Position numbers and translations under genes: made by a program. Under the pieces are notes generated by a model. It was given only the letters and a program-made list of their open reading frames with translations, was not told where the DNA came from and made no database searches. Below are positions 47,381 to 60,700 of a stretch of 64,000 nucleotides of DNA, piece by piece; position 1 is the first letter of the stretch, and each line of letters begins with the position of its first letter. Source of the DNA: Luzula sylvatica (Eukaryota > Streptophyta > Magnoliopsida > Poales > Juncaceae); assembly GCA_946800325.1 (NCBI GenBank), contig CAMPEJ010000003.1, positions 124,001 through 188,000 of the forward strand, read 5' to 3'.

Positions 47381-50300
47381 GTTTGTAAATTTTGGTGAAA
47401 TGTTATGTAGTAAAAGATTCGATTCAAATGATCTCAAAATACGTTATTTGAACTCCCCAAAGCATAAACAAATTGTTTTGAATCGAAAAACAAACTTTCT
47501 TAGTGTTTGTAAATTTTGGTGAAATGTTATGTGGTAAAAGATACGATTCAAATGATCTCAAAATACGTTATTTGAACTCCCCAAAGCATAAACAGACTGT
47601 TTTGAATCGAAAAACAAACTTTCTTAGTGTTTGTAAATTTTGGTGAAATGTTATGTGGTAAAAGATACGATTCAAATGATCTCAAAATACATTATTTGAA
47701 CTCCCCAAAGCATAAACAGATTGTTTTGAATCGAAAAACAAACTTTCTTAGTGCTTGTAAATTTTGGTGAAAGGTTATGTAGTAAAAGATACGATTCAAA
47801 TGATCTCAAAATACGTTATTTGAACTCCCCAAAGCATAAACACATTGTTTTGAATCGAAAAACAAACTTTATTAGTGTTTGTAAATTTTGGTGAAATGTT
47901 ATGTTGTAAAAGATACGATTCAAATGATCTAACAATACGTTATTTGAACTCCCCAAAGCATAATAAACAAATTGTTTTGAATCGAAATACAAACTGTCTT
48001 AGTGTTTGTAAATTTTGGTGAAATGTTATGTAGTAAAAGATTCGATTCAAATGATCTCAAAATACGTTATTTGAACTCCCCAAAGCATAAACAAATTGTT
48101 TTGAATCGAAAAACAAACTTTCTTAGTGTTTGTAAATTTTGGTGAAATGTTATGTGGTAAAAGATACGATTCAAATGATCTCAAAATACGTTATTTGAAC
48201 TCCCCAAAGCATAAAGAGATTGTTTTGAATCGAAAAACAAACTTTCTTAGGGTTTATAAATTTTGGTGAAATGTTATGTAGTAAAAGATACGATTCAAAT
48301 GATCTCAAAATACGTTATTTGAACTCCCCAAAGCATAAACAGATTGTTTTGAATCGAAAAACAAACTTTCTTAGTGTTTGTAAATTTTGGTGAAATGTTA
48401 TGTGGTAAAAGATACGATTCAAATGATCTAAAAATACGTTATTTGAACTCCCCAAAGCATAAACAAATTGTTTTGAATTGAAAAACAAACTGTCTTAGTG
48501 TTTGTAAATTTTGGTGAAATGTTATGTGGTAAAAGATACGGTTCAAATGATCTCAAAATGCGTTATTTGAACTCCCCAAAGCATAAACAGATTGTTTTGA
48601 ATCGAAAAACAAACTGTCTTAGTGTTTGTAAATTTTGGTGAAATGTTATGTGGTAAAAGATACGATTCAAATGATCTCAAAATACGTTATTTGAACTCCC
48701 CAAAGCATAAAGAGATTGTTTTGAATCGAAAAACAAACTTTCTTAGTGTTTGTAAATTTTGGTGAAATGTTATGTAGTAAAAGATACGATTCAAATGATC
48801 TCAAAATACGTTATTTGAACTCCCCAAAGTATAAACAAATTGTTTTGAATCGAAAAACAAACTTTATTAGTGTTTGTAAATTTTGGTGAAATGTTATGTG
48901 GTAAAAAATACGATTCAAATGATCTAAAAATACGTTATTTGAACTCCCCAAAGCATAAACAAATTGTTTTGAATCGAAAAACAAACTGTCTTAGTGTTTG
49001 TAAATTTTGGTGAAATGTTATGTGGTAAAAGATACGATTCAAATGATCTCAAAATACGTTATTTGAACTCCCCAAAGCATAAACAGATTGTTTTGAATCG
49101 AAAAACAAACTTTCTTAGTGTTTGTAAATTTTGGTGAAATGTTATGTGGTAAAAGATACGATTCAAATGATCTAAAAATACGTTATTTGAACTCCCCAAA
49201 GCATAAACAAATTGTTTTGAATCGAAAAACAAACTGTCTTAGTGTTTGTAAATTTTGGTGAAATGTTATGTGGTAAAAGATACGGTTCAAATGATCTCAA
49301 AATGCGTTATTTGAACTCCCCAAAGCATAAACATATTGTTTTGAATCGAAAAACAAACTGTCTTAGTGTTTGTAAATTTTGGTGAAATGTTATGTGGTAA
49401 AAGATACGATTCAAATGATCTAAAAATGCGTTATTTGAACTCCCCAAAGCATAAACATATTGTTTTGAATCGAAAAACAAACTGTCTTAGTGTTTGTAAA
49501 TTTTGGTGAAATGTTATGTGGTAAAAGATACGATTCAAATGATCTCAAAATACGTTATTTGAACTCCCCAAAGCATAAACAAATTGTTTTGAATCGAAAA
49601 ACAAACTTTCTTAGTGTTTGTAAATTTTGGTGAAATGTTATGTGGTAAAAGATACGATTCAAATGATCTCAAAATACGTTTTTGAACTGCCCAAAGCATA
49701 AACAAATTGTTTTGAATCGAAAAACAAACTTTCTTAGTGTTTGTAAATTTTGGTGAAATGTTATGTGGTAAAAGATACGATTCAAATGATCTCAAAATAC
49801 GTTTTTGAACTGCCCAAAGCATAAACAAATTGTTTTGAATCGAAAAACAAACTTTCTTAGTGTTTGTAAATTTTGGTGAAATGTTATGTGGTAAAAGATA
49901 CGATTCAAATGATCTCAAAATACATTATTTGAACTCCCCAAAGCATAAACAGATTGTTTTGAATCGAAAAACAAACTGTCTTAGTGTTTGTAAATTTTGG
50001 TGAAATGTTATGTGGTAAAAGATACGATTCAAATGATCTCAAAATGCGTTATTTGAACTCCCCAAAGCATAAACAAATTGTTTTGAATCGAAAAACAAAC
50101 TTTCTTAGTGTTTGTAAATTTTGGTGAAATGTTATGAGGTAAAAGATACGATTCAAATGATCTCAAAATACGTTATTTGAACTCCCCAAAGCATAAACAG
50201 ATTGTTTTGAATCGAAAAACAAACTTTCTTAGTATTTGTAAATTTTGGTGAAATGTTATGTGGTAAAAGATACGATTCAAATGATCTCAAAATACATTAT

Positions 50301-51640
50301 TTGAACTCCCCAAAGCATAAACAGATTGTTTTGAATCGAAAAACAAACTTTCTTAGTGTTTGTAAATTTTGGTGAAATGTTATGTAGTAAAAGATTCGAT
50401 TCAAATGATCTCAAAATACGTTATTTGAACTCCCCAAAGCATAAACAAATTGTTTTGAATCGAAAAACAAACTTTCTTAGTGTTTGTAAATTTTGGTGAA
50501 ATGTTATGTGGTAAAAGATACGATTCAAATGATCTCAAAATACGTTATTTGAACTCCCCAAAGCATAAACAGACTGTTTTGAATCGAAAAACAAACTTTC
50601 TTAGTGTTTGTAAATTTTGGTGAAATGTTATGTGGTAAAAGATACGATTCAAATGATCTCAAAATACATTATTTGAACTCCCCAAAGCATAAACAGACTG
50701 TTTTGAATCGAAAAACAAACTTTCTTAGTGCTTGTAAATTTTGGTGAAAGGTTATGTAGTAAAAGATACGATTCAAATGATCTCAAAATACGTTATTTGA
50801 ACTCCCCAAAGCATAAACACATTGTTTTGAATCGAAAAACAAACTTTATTAGTGTTTGTAAATTTTGGTGAAATGTTATGTTGTAAAAGATACGATTCAA
50901 ATGATCTAACAATACGTTATTTGAACTCCCCAAAGCATAATAAACAAATTGTTTTGAATCGAAATACAAACTGTCTTAGTGTTTGTAAATTTTGGTGAAA
51001 TGTTATGTAGTAAAAGATTCGATTCAAATGATCTCAAAATACGTTATTTGAACTCCCCAAAGCATAAACAAATTGTTTTGAATCGAAAAACAAACTTTCT
51101 TAGTGTTTGTAAATTTTGGTGAAATGTTATGTGGTAAAAGATACGATTCAAATGATCTCAAAATACGTTATTTGAACTCCCCAAAGCATAAAGAGATTGT
51201 TTTGAATCGAAAAACAAACTTTCTTAGGGTTTATAAATTTTGGTGAAATGTTAGATACGATTCAAATGATCTCAAAATACGTTATTTGAACTCCCCAAAG
51301 CATAAACAGATTGTTTGGAATCGAAAAACAAACTTTCTTAGTGTTTGTAAATTTTGGTGAAATGTTATGTGGTAAAAGATACGATTCAAATGATCTAAAA
51401 ATACGTTATTTGAACTCCCCAAAGCATAAACAAATTGTTTTGAATTGAAAAACAAACTGTCTTAGTGTTTGTAAATTTTGGTGAAATGTTATGTGGTAAA
51501 AGATACGGTTCAAATGATCTCAAAATGCGTTATTTGAACTCCCCAAAGCATAAACAGATTGTTTTGAATCGAAAAACAAACTGTCTTAGTGTTTGTAAAT
51601 TTTGGTGAAATGTTATGTGGTAAAAGATACGATTCAAATG
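45770..51640 (+). repeat. Tandem duplication of a 2,977-bp satellite segment
   Basis: Rare markers repeat at a constant offset of 2,977 bp: the 123-bp monomer cluster (46558 and 49535), TTAGTGCTTG (47748 and 50725), the TAA insertion (47962 and 50939) and ATAAAGAGAT (48211 and 51188). The offset equals 24 x 124 plus 3 minus 2, as the listed indels predict. The join is near 48,745. The second copy ends within about one monomer of the orientation switch. Confidence 0.8.
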
Positions 51641-51709
51641 ATCTCAAAATGCGTTATTTGAACACCCCAAAGCATAAACAGATTGTTTTGAATCGAAAAA
51701 CAAACTGTC

Positions 51710-51725
51710 TTAGTGTTTTGAATAA
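51710..51725. other. Satellite orientation switch (inversion junction)
   Basis: The direct unit breaks off in CTTAGTGTTT. It is followed immediately by AATAACGTATTTTGAGATC, which is the reverse complement of the GATCTCAAAATACGTTATT part of the monomer. No spacer or foreign DNA lies between them. Confidence 0.9.
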
Positions 51726-54700
51726 CGTATTTTGAGATCATTTGAATCGTATATTCTACCACATAACATTTCACCAAAATTTACAAACACTAAGACAGTT
51801 TGTTTTTCGATTCAAAACAATTTGTTTATGCTTTGGGGAGTTCAAATAACATATTTTTAGATCATTCCAATCGTATCTTTTACCACATAACATTTCACCA
51901 AAATTTACAAACACTAATAAAGTTTGTTTTTCGATTCAAAACAATTTGTTTATGCTTTGGGGAGTTTAAATAACGTATTTTGAGATCATTTGAATCGTAT
52001 CTTTTACTACATAACATTTCACCAAAATTTACAAACACTAACAAAGTTTGTTTTTCGATTCAAAACAATCTGTTTATGCTTTGGGGAGTTCAAATAACGT
52101 ATTTTGAGATCATTTGAATCGTACCTTTTACCACATAACATTTCACCAAAATTTACAAACACTAAGAAAGTTTGTTTTTCGATTCAAAACAATCTGTTTA
52201 TGCTTTGGGGAGTTCAAATAATGTATTTTGAGTTCATTTGAATCGTACCTTTTACCACATAACATTTCACCAAAATTTACAAACACTAAGACAGTTTGTT
52301 TTTCGATTCAAAACAATTTGTTTATGCTTTGGGGAGTTCAAATAACGTATTTTTATATCATTTGAATCGTATCTTTTACCACATAACATTTCACCAAAAT
52401 TTACAAACACTAAGAATGTTTGTTTTTCGATTCAAAACAATTTGTTTATGCTTTGGGGAGTTCAAATAACGTATTTTTAGATCATTTGAATCGTATCATT
52501 TACCACATAACATTTCACCAAAATTTCCAAACACTAAGAAAGTTTGTTTTTCGATTCAAAACAATTTGGTTATGCTTTGGGGAGTTCAAATAAAGAATTT
52601 TTAGATCATTTGAATCGTATCTTTTACCACATAACATTTCACCAAAATTTAAAAACAATAATAAAGTTTGTTTTTCGATTCAAAACAATTTGTTTATGCT
52701 TTGGGGAGTTCAAATAATGTATTTTGAGTTCATTTGAATCGTATCTTTTACCACATAACATTTCAGCAAAATTTACAAACACTAAGAAAATTTGATTTTC
52801 GATTCAAAACAATCTGTTTATGCTTTGGGGAGTTCAAATAACATATTTTAAGATCATTTGAATCGTATCTTTTACCACATAACATTTCACCAAAATTTAC
52901 AGACACTAAGAAAGTTTGTTTTTCGATTCAAAACAATCTGTTTATGCTTTGGGGAGTTCAAATAACGTATTTTGAGATCATTTGAATCGTATCTTTTACT
53001 ACATAACATTTCACCACAATTTACAAACACTAAGAAAGTTTGTTTTTCGATTCAAAACAATCTGTTTATGCTTTGGGGAGTTCAAATAACGTATTTTGAG
53101 ATCATTTGAATCGTATCTTTTACCACATAACATTTCACCAAAATTTACAAACACTAAGACAGTTTGTTTTTCGATTCAAAACAATTTGTTTATGCTTTGG
53201 GGAGTTCAAATAACGTATTTTTAGATCATTTGAATCGTATTTTTTACCACATAACATTTCACCAAAATTTACAAACACTAATAAAGTTTGTTTTTCGATT
53301 CAAAACAATTTGTTTATGCTTTGGGGAGTTCAAATAACGTATTTTGAGATCATTTGAATCATATATTTTACTACATAACATTTCACCAAAATTTACAAAC
53401 ACTAAGAAAGTTTGTTTTTCGATTCAAAACAATCTGTTTATGCTTTGGGGTAATCAAATAATGGATTTTGAGTTCATTTGAATCGTATCTTTTACCACAT
53501 AACATTTCACCAAAATTTACAAACACTAAGAAAATTTGATTTTCGATTCAAAACAATCTGTTTATGCTTTGGGGAGTTCAAATAACATATTTTTAGATCA
53601 TTTGAATCGTATCTTTTACCACATAACATTTCACCAAAATTTACAAACACTAAGAAAGTTTGTTTTTCGATTCAAAACAATCTGTTTATGCTTTGGGGAG
53701 TTCAAATAACGTATTTTGAGATCATTTGAATCGTATCTTTTACTACATAACATTTCACCAAAATTTACAAACACTAAGAAAGTTTGTTTTTCGATTCGAA
53801 ACAATCTGTTTATGCTTTGGGGAGTTCAAATAACGTATTTTGAGATCATTTGAATCGTATATTCTACCACATAACATATCACCAAAATTTACAAACACTA
53901 AGAAAGTTTGTTTTTCGATTCAAAACAATTTGTTTATGCTTTGGGGAGTTCAAATAACATATTTTTAGATCATTCGAATCGAATCTTTTACCACATAACA
54001 TTTCACCAAAATTTACAAACACTAAGAAAGTTTGTTTTTCGATTCCAAACAATCTGTTTATGCTTTGGGGAGTTCAAATAACGTATTTTGAGATCATTTG
54101 AATCGTATCTTTTACCACATAACATTTCACCAAAATTTACAAACACTAAGAAAGTTTGTTTTTCGATTCAAAACAATCTGTTTATGCTTTGGGGAGTTCA
54201 AATAACGTATTTTGAGATCATTTGAATCGTATCTTTTACCACATAACATTTCACCAAAATTTACAAACACTAAGAAAGTTTGTTTTTCGATTCAAAACAA
54301 TCTGTTTATGATTTGGGGAGTTCAAGTAACGTATTTTGAGATCATTTGAATCGTATCTTTTACCACATAACATTTCACCAAAATTTACAAACAATAAGAA
54401 AGTTTGTTTTTCGATTCAAAACAATCTGTTTATGCTTTAGGGAGTTCAAATAACGTATTTTGAGATCATTTGAATCGTATCTTTTACCACATAACATTTC
54501 ACCAAAATTTACAAACACTAAGACAGTTTGTTTTTCGATTCAAAACAATTTGTTTATGCTTTGGGGAGTTCAAATAACGTATTTTTAGATCATTTGAATC
54601 GTATTTTTTACCACATAACATTTCACCAAAATTTACAAACACTAATAAAGTTTGTTTTTCGATTCAAAACAATTTGTTTATACTTTGGGGAGTTCAAATA

Positions 54701-57700
54701 ACGTATTTTGAGATCATTTGAATCGTATCTTTTACTACATAACATTTCACCAAAATTTACAAACACTAAGAAAGTTTGTTTTTCGATTCTAAACAATCTG
54801 TTTATGATTTGGGGAGTTCAAATAACGTATTTTGAGATCATTTGAATCGTATCTTTTACTACATAACATTTCACCACAATTTACAAACACTAAGAAAGTT
54901 TGTTTTTCGATTCAAAACAATCTGTTTATGTTTTGGGGAGTTCAAATAACGTATTTTGAGATCATTTGAATCGTATATTCTACCACATAACATTTCACCA
55001 AAATTTACAAACACTAAGACAGTTTGTTTTTCGATTCAAAACAATTTGTTTATGCTTTGGGGAGTTCAAATAACATATTTTTAGATCATTCCAATCGTAT
55101 CTTTTACCACATAACATTTCACCAAAATTTACAAACACTAATAAAGTTTGTTTTTCGATTCAAAACAATTTGTTTATGCTTTGGGGAGTTCAAATAACGT
55201 ATTTTGAGATCATTTGAATCGTATCTTTTACTACATAACATTTCACCAAAATTTACAAACACTAACAAAGTTTGTTTTTCGATTCAAAACAATCTGTTTA
55301 TGCTTTGGGGAGTTCAAATAACGTATTTTGAGATCATTTGAATCGTACCTTTTACCACATAACATTTCACCAAAATTTACAAACACTAAGAAAGTTTGTT
55401 TTTCGATTCAAAACAATCTGTTTATGCTTTGGGGAGTTCAAATAATGTATTTTGAGTTCATTTGAATCGTATCTTTTACCACATAACATTTCACCAAAAT
55501 TTACAAACACTAAGACAGTTTGTTTTTCGATTCAAAACAATTTGTTTATGCTTTGGGGAGTTCAAATAACGTATTTTTATATCATTTGAATCGTATCTTT
55601 TACCACATAACATTTCACCAAAATTTACAAACACTAAGAATGTTTGTTTTTCGATTCAAAACAATTTGTTTATGCTTTGGGGAGTTCAAATAACGTATTT
55701 TTAGATCATTTGAATCGTATCTTTTACCACATAACATTTCACCAAAATTTCCAAACACTAAGAAAGTTTGTTTTTCGATTCAAAACAATTTGGTTATGCT
55801 TTGGGGAGTTCAAATAAAGAATTTTTAGATCATTTGAATCGTATCTTTTACCACATAACATTTCACCAAAATTTAAAAACAATAATAAAGTTTGTTTTTC
55901 GATTCAAAACAATTTGTTTATGCTTTGGGGAGTTCAAATAATGTATTTTGAGTTCATTTGAATCGTATCTTTTACCACATAACATTTCAGCAAAATTTAC
56001 AAACACTAAGAAAATTTGATTTTCGATTCAAAACAATCTGTTTATGCTTTGGGGAGTTCAAATAACATATTTTAAGATCATTTGAATCGTATCTTTTACC
56101 ACATAACATTTCACCAAAATTTACAGACACTAAGAAAGTTTGTTTTTCGATTCAAAACAATCTGTTTATGCTTTGGGGAGTTCAAATAACGTATTTTGAG
56201 ATCATTTGAATCGTATCTTTTACTACATAACATTTCACCACAATTTACAAACACTAAGAAAGTTTGTTTTTCGATTCAAAACAATCTGTTTATGCTTTGG
56301 GGAGTTCAAATAACGTATTTTGAGATCATTTGAATCATATCTTTTACCACATAACATTTCACCAAAATTTACAAACACTAAGAAAGTTTGTTTATCGATT
56401 CAAAACAATCTGTTTATGCTTTGGGGAGTTCAAATAACGTATTTTGAGATCATTTGAATCGTATCTTTTACCACATTACATTTCACCAAAATTTACAAAC
56501 ACTAAGACAGTTTGTTTTTCGATTCAAAACAATCTGTTTATGCTTTGGGGAGTTCAAATAACGTATTTTGAGATCATTTGAATCGTATATTCTACCACAT
56601 AAAATATCACCAAAATTTACAAACACTAAGAAAGTTTGTTTTTCGATTCAAAACAATTTGTTTATGCTTTGGGGAGTTCAAATAACGTATTTTGAGATCA
56701 TTCGAATCGAATCTTTTACCACATAACCTTTCACCAAAATTTACAAACACTAAGAAAGTTTGTTTTTCGATTCCAAACAATCTGTTTATGCTTTGGGGAG
56801 TTCAAATAACGTATTTTGAGATCATTTGAATCGTATCTTTTACCACATAACATTTCACCAAAATTTACAAACACTAAGAATGTTTGTTTTTCGATTCAAA
56901 ACAATCTGTTTATGCTTTGGGGAGTTCAAATAACGTATTTTGAGATCATTTGAATCGTATCTTTTACCACATTACATTTCACCAAAATTTACAAACACTA
57001 ATAAAGTTTGTTTTTCGATTCAAAACAATTTGTTTATACTTTGGGGAGTTCAAATAACGTATTTTGAGATCATTTGAATCGTATCTTTTACTACATAACA
57101 TTTCACCAAAATTTACAAACACTAAGAAAGTTTGTTTTTCGATTCTAAACAATATGTTTATGATTTGGGGAGTTCAAATAACGTATTTTGAGATCATTTG
57201 AATCGTATCTTTTACTACATAACATTTCACCACAATTTACAAACACTAAGAAAGTTTGTTTTTCGATTCAAAACAATCTGTTTATGTTTTGGGGAGTTCA
57301 AATAACGTATTTTGAGATCATTTGAATCGTATATTCTACCACATAACATTTCACCAAAATTTACAAACACTAAGACAGTTTGTTTTTCGATTCAAAACAA
57401 TTTGTTTATGCTTTGGGGAGTTCAAATAACATATTTTTAGATCATTCCAATCGTATCTTTTACCACATAACATTTCACCAAAATTTACAAACACTAATAA
57501 AGTTTGTTTTTCGATTCAAAACAATTTGTTTATGCTTTGGGGAGTTCAAATAACGTATTTTGAGATCATTTGAATCGTATCTTTTACTACATAACATTTC
57601 ACCAAAATTTACAAACACTAACAAAGTTTGTTTTTCGATTCAAAACAATCTGTTTATGCTTTGGGGAGTTCAAATAACGTATTTTGAGATCATTTGAATC

Positions 57701-60700
57701 GTACCTTTTACCACATAACATTTCACCAAAATTTACAAACACTAAGAAAGTTTGTTTTTCGATTCAAAACAATCTGTTTATGCTTTGGGGAGTTCAAATA
57801 ATGCATTTTGAGTTCATTTGAATCGTATCTTTTACCACATAACATTTCACCAAAATTTACAAACACTAAGACAGTTTGTTTTTCGATTCAAAACAATTTG
57901 TTTATGCTTTGGGGAGTTCAAATAACGTATTTTTATATCATTTGAATCGTATCTTTTACCACATAACATTTCACCAAAATTTACAAACACTAAGAATGTT
58001 TGTTTTTCGATTCAAAACAATTTGTTTATGCTTTGGGGAGTTCAAATAACGTATTTTTAGATCATTTGAATCGTATCTTTTACCACATAACATTTCACCA
58101 AAATTTCCAAACACTAAGAAAGTTTGTTTTTCGATTCAAAACAATTTGGTTATGCTTTGGGGAGTTCAAATAAAGAATTTTTAGATCATTTGAATCGTAT
58201 CTTTTACCACATAACATTTCACCAAAATTTAAAAACAATAATAAAGTTTGTTTTTCAATTCAAAACAATTTGTTTATGCTTTGGGGAGTTCAAATAATGT
58301 ATTTTGAGTTCATTTGAATCGTATCTTTTACCACATAACATTTCAGCAAAATTTACAAACACTAAGAAAATTTGATTTTCGATTCAAAACAATCTGTTTA
58401 TGCTTTGGGGAGTTCAAATAACATATTTTAAGATCATTTGAATCGTATCTTTTACCACATAACATTTCACCAAAATTTACAGACACTAAGAAAGTTTGTT
58501 TTTCGATTCAAAACAATCTGTTTATGCTTTGGGGAGTTCAAATAACGTATTTTGAGATCATTTGAATCGTATCTTTTACTACATAACATTTCACCACAAT
58601 TTACAAACACTAAGAAAGTTTGTTTTTCGATTCAAAACAATCTGTTTATGCTTTGGGGAGTTCAAATAACGTATTTTGAGATCATTTGAATCATATCTTT
58701 TACCACATAACATTTCACCAAAATTTACAAACACTAAGAAAGTTTGTTTATCGATTCAAAACAATCTGTTTATGCTTTGGGGAGTTCAAATAACGTATTT
58801 TGAGATCATTTGAATCGTATCTTTTACCACATTACATTTCACCAAAATTTACAAACACTAAGACAGTTTGTTTTTCGATTCAAAACAATCTGTTTATGCT
58901 TTGGGGAGTTCAAATAACGTATTTTGAGATCATTTGAATCATATCTTTTACCACATAACATTTCACCAAAATTTACAAACACTAAGAAAGTTTGTTTTTC
59001 GATTCAAAACAATCTGTTTATGCTTTGGGGAGTTCAAATAACGTATTTTGAGATCATTTGAATCGTATCTTTTACCACATAACATTTCACCAAAATTTAC
59101 AAACACTAAGAAAGTTTGTTTTTCGATTCAAAACAATCTGTTCATGCTTTGGGGAGTTCAAATAACGTATTTTGAGATCATTTGAATCGTATTTTTTACC
59201 ACATAACATTTCACCAAAATTTACAAACACTAATAAAGTTTGTTTTTCGATTCAAAACAATTTGTTTATGCTTTGGGGAGTTCAAATAACGTATTTTTAG
59301 ATTATTTGAATCGTATATTTTACTACATAACATTTCACCAAAATTTACAAACACTAAGAAAGTTTGTTTTTCGATTCAAAACAATCTGTTTATGCTTTGG
59401 GGAGATCAAATAATGTATTTTGAGTTCATTTGAATCGTATCTTTTACCACATAACATTTCACCAAAATTTACAAACACTAAGAAAATTTGTTTTTCGATT
59501 CAAAACAATCTGTTTATGCTTTGGGGAGTTCAAATAACATATTTTTAGATCATTTGAATCGTATCTTTTACCACATAACATTTCACCAAAATTTACAAAC
59601 ACTAAGAAAGTTTGTTTTTCGATTCAAAACAATCTGTTTATGCTTTGGGGAGTTCAAATAACGTATTTTGAGATCATTTGAATCGTATCTTTTACTACAT
59701 AACATTTCACCAAAATTTACAAACACTAAGAAAGTTTGTTTTTCGATTCGAAACAATCTGTTTATGCTTTGGGGAGTTCAAATAACGTATTTTGAGATCA
59801 TTTGAATCGTATATTCTACCACATAAAATATCACCAAAATTTACAAACACTAAGAAAGTTTGTTTTTCGATTCAAAACAATTTGTTTATGCTTTGGGGAG
59901 TTCAAATAACGTATTTTGAGATCATTCGAATCGAATCTTTTACCACATAACCTTTCACCAAAATTTACAAACACTAAGAAAGTTTGTTTTTCGATTCCAA
60001 ACAATCTGTTTATGCTTTGGGGAGTTCAAATAACGTATTTTGAGATCATTTGAATCGTATCTTTTACCACATAACATTTCACCAAAATTTACAAACACTA
60101 AGAATGTTTGTTTTTCGATTCAAAACAATCTGTTTATGCTTTGGGGAGTTCAAATAACGTATTTTGAGATCATTTGAATCGTATCTTTTACCACATAACA
60201 TTTCACCAAAATTTACAAACACTAAGAAAGTTTGTTTTTCGATTCAAAACAATCTGTTTATGCTTTGGGGAGTTCAAGTAACGTATTTTGAGATCATTTG
60301 AATCGTATCTTTTACCACATAACATTTCACCAAAATTTACAAACAATAAGAAAGTTTGTTTTTCGATTCAAAACAATCTGTTTATGCTTTGGGGAGTTCA
60401 AGTAACGTATTTTGAGATCATTTGAATCGTATCTTTTACCACATAACATTTCACCAAAATTTACAAACACTAAGACAGTTTGTTTTTCGATTCAAAACAA
60501 TTTGTTTATGCTTTGGGGAGTTCAAATAACGTATTTTTAGATCATTTGAATCGTATTTTTTACCACATAACATTTCACCAAAATTTACAAACACTAATAA
60601 AGTTTGTTTTTCGATTCAAAACAATTTGTTTATACTTTGGGGAGTTCAAATAACGTATTTTGAGATCATTTGAATCGTATCTTTTACTACATAACATTTC

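Larger units (their letters stand above)
29592..51719 (+). repeat. 124-bp tandem satellite, direct orientation, block B (about 178 monomers)
   Basis: Continuation of block A in the same orientation and phase after the LINE. It holds 123-bp monomers in which GTTATTTGAAC is shortened to GTTTTTGAAC (near 30213, 31577, 39017, 39139, 42983, 46703, 46824, 49679, 49801). Runs of these keep a minus-strand frame of 41 codons per monomer open, giving frames of up to 127 residues with no biological support. Other length variants are a TAA insertion (about 47962 and 50939) and a 10-bp deletion at about 51253. Confidence 0.97.
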
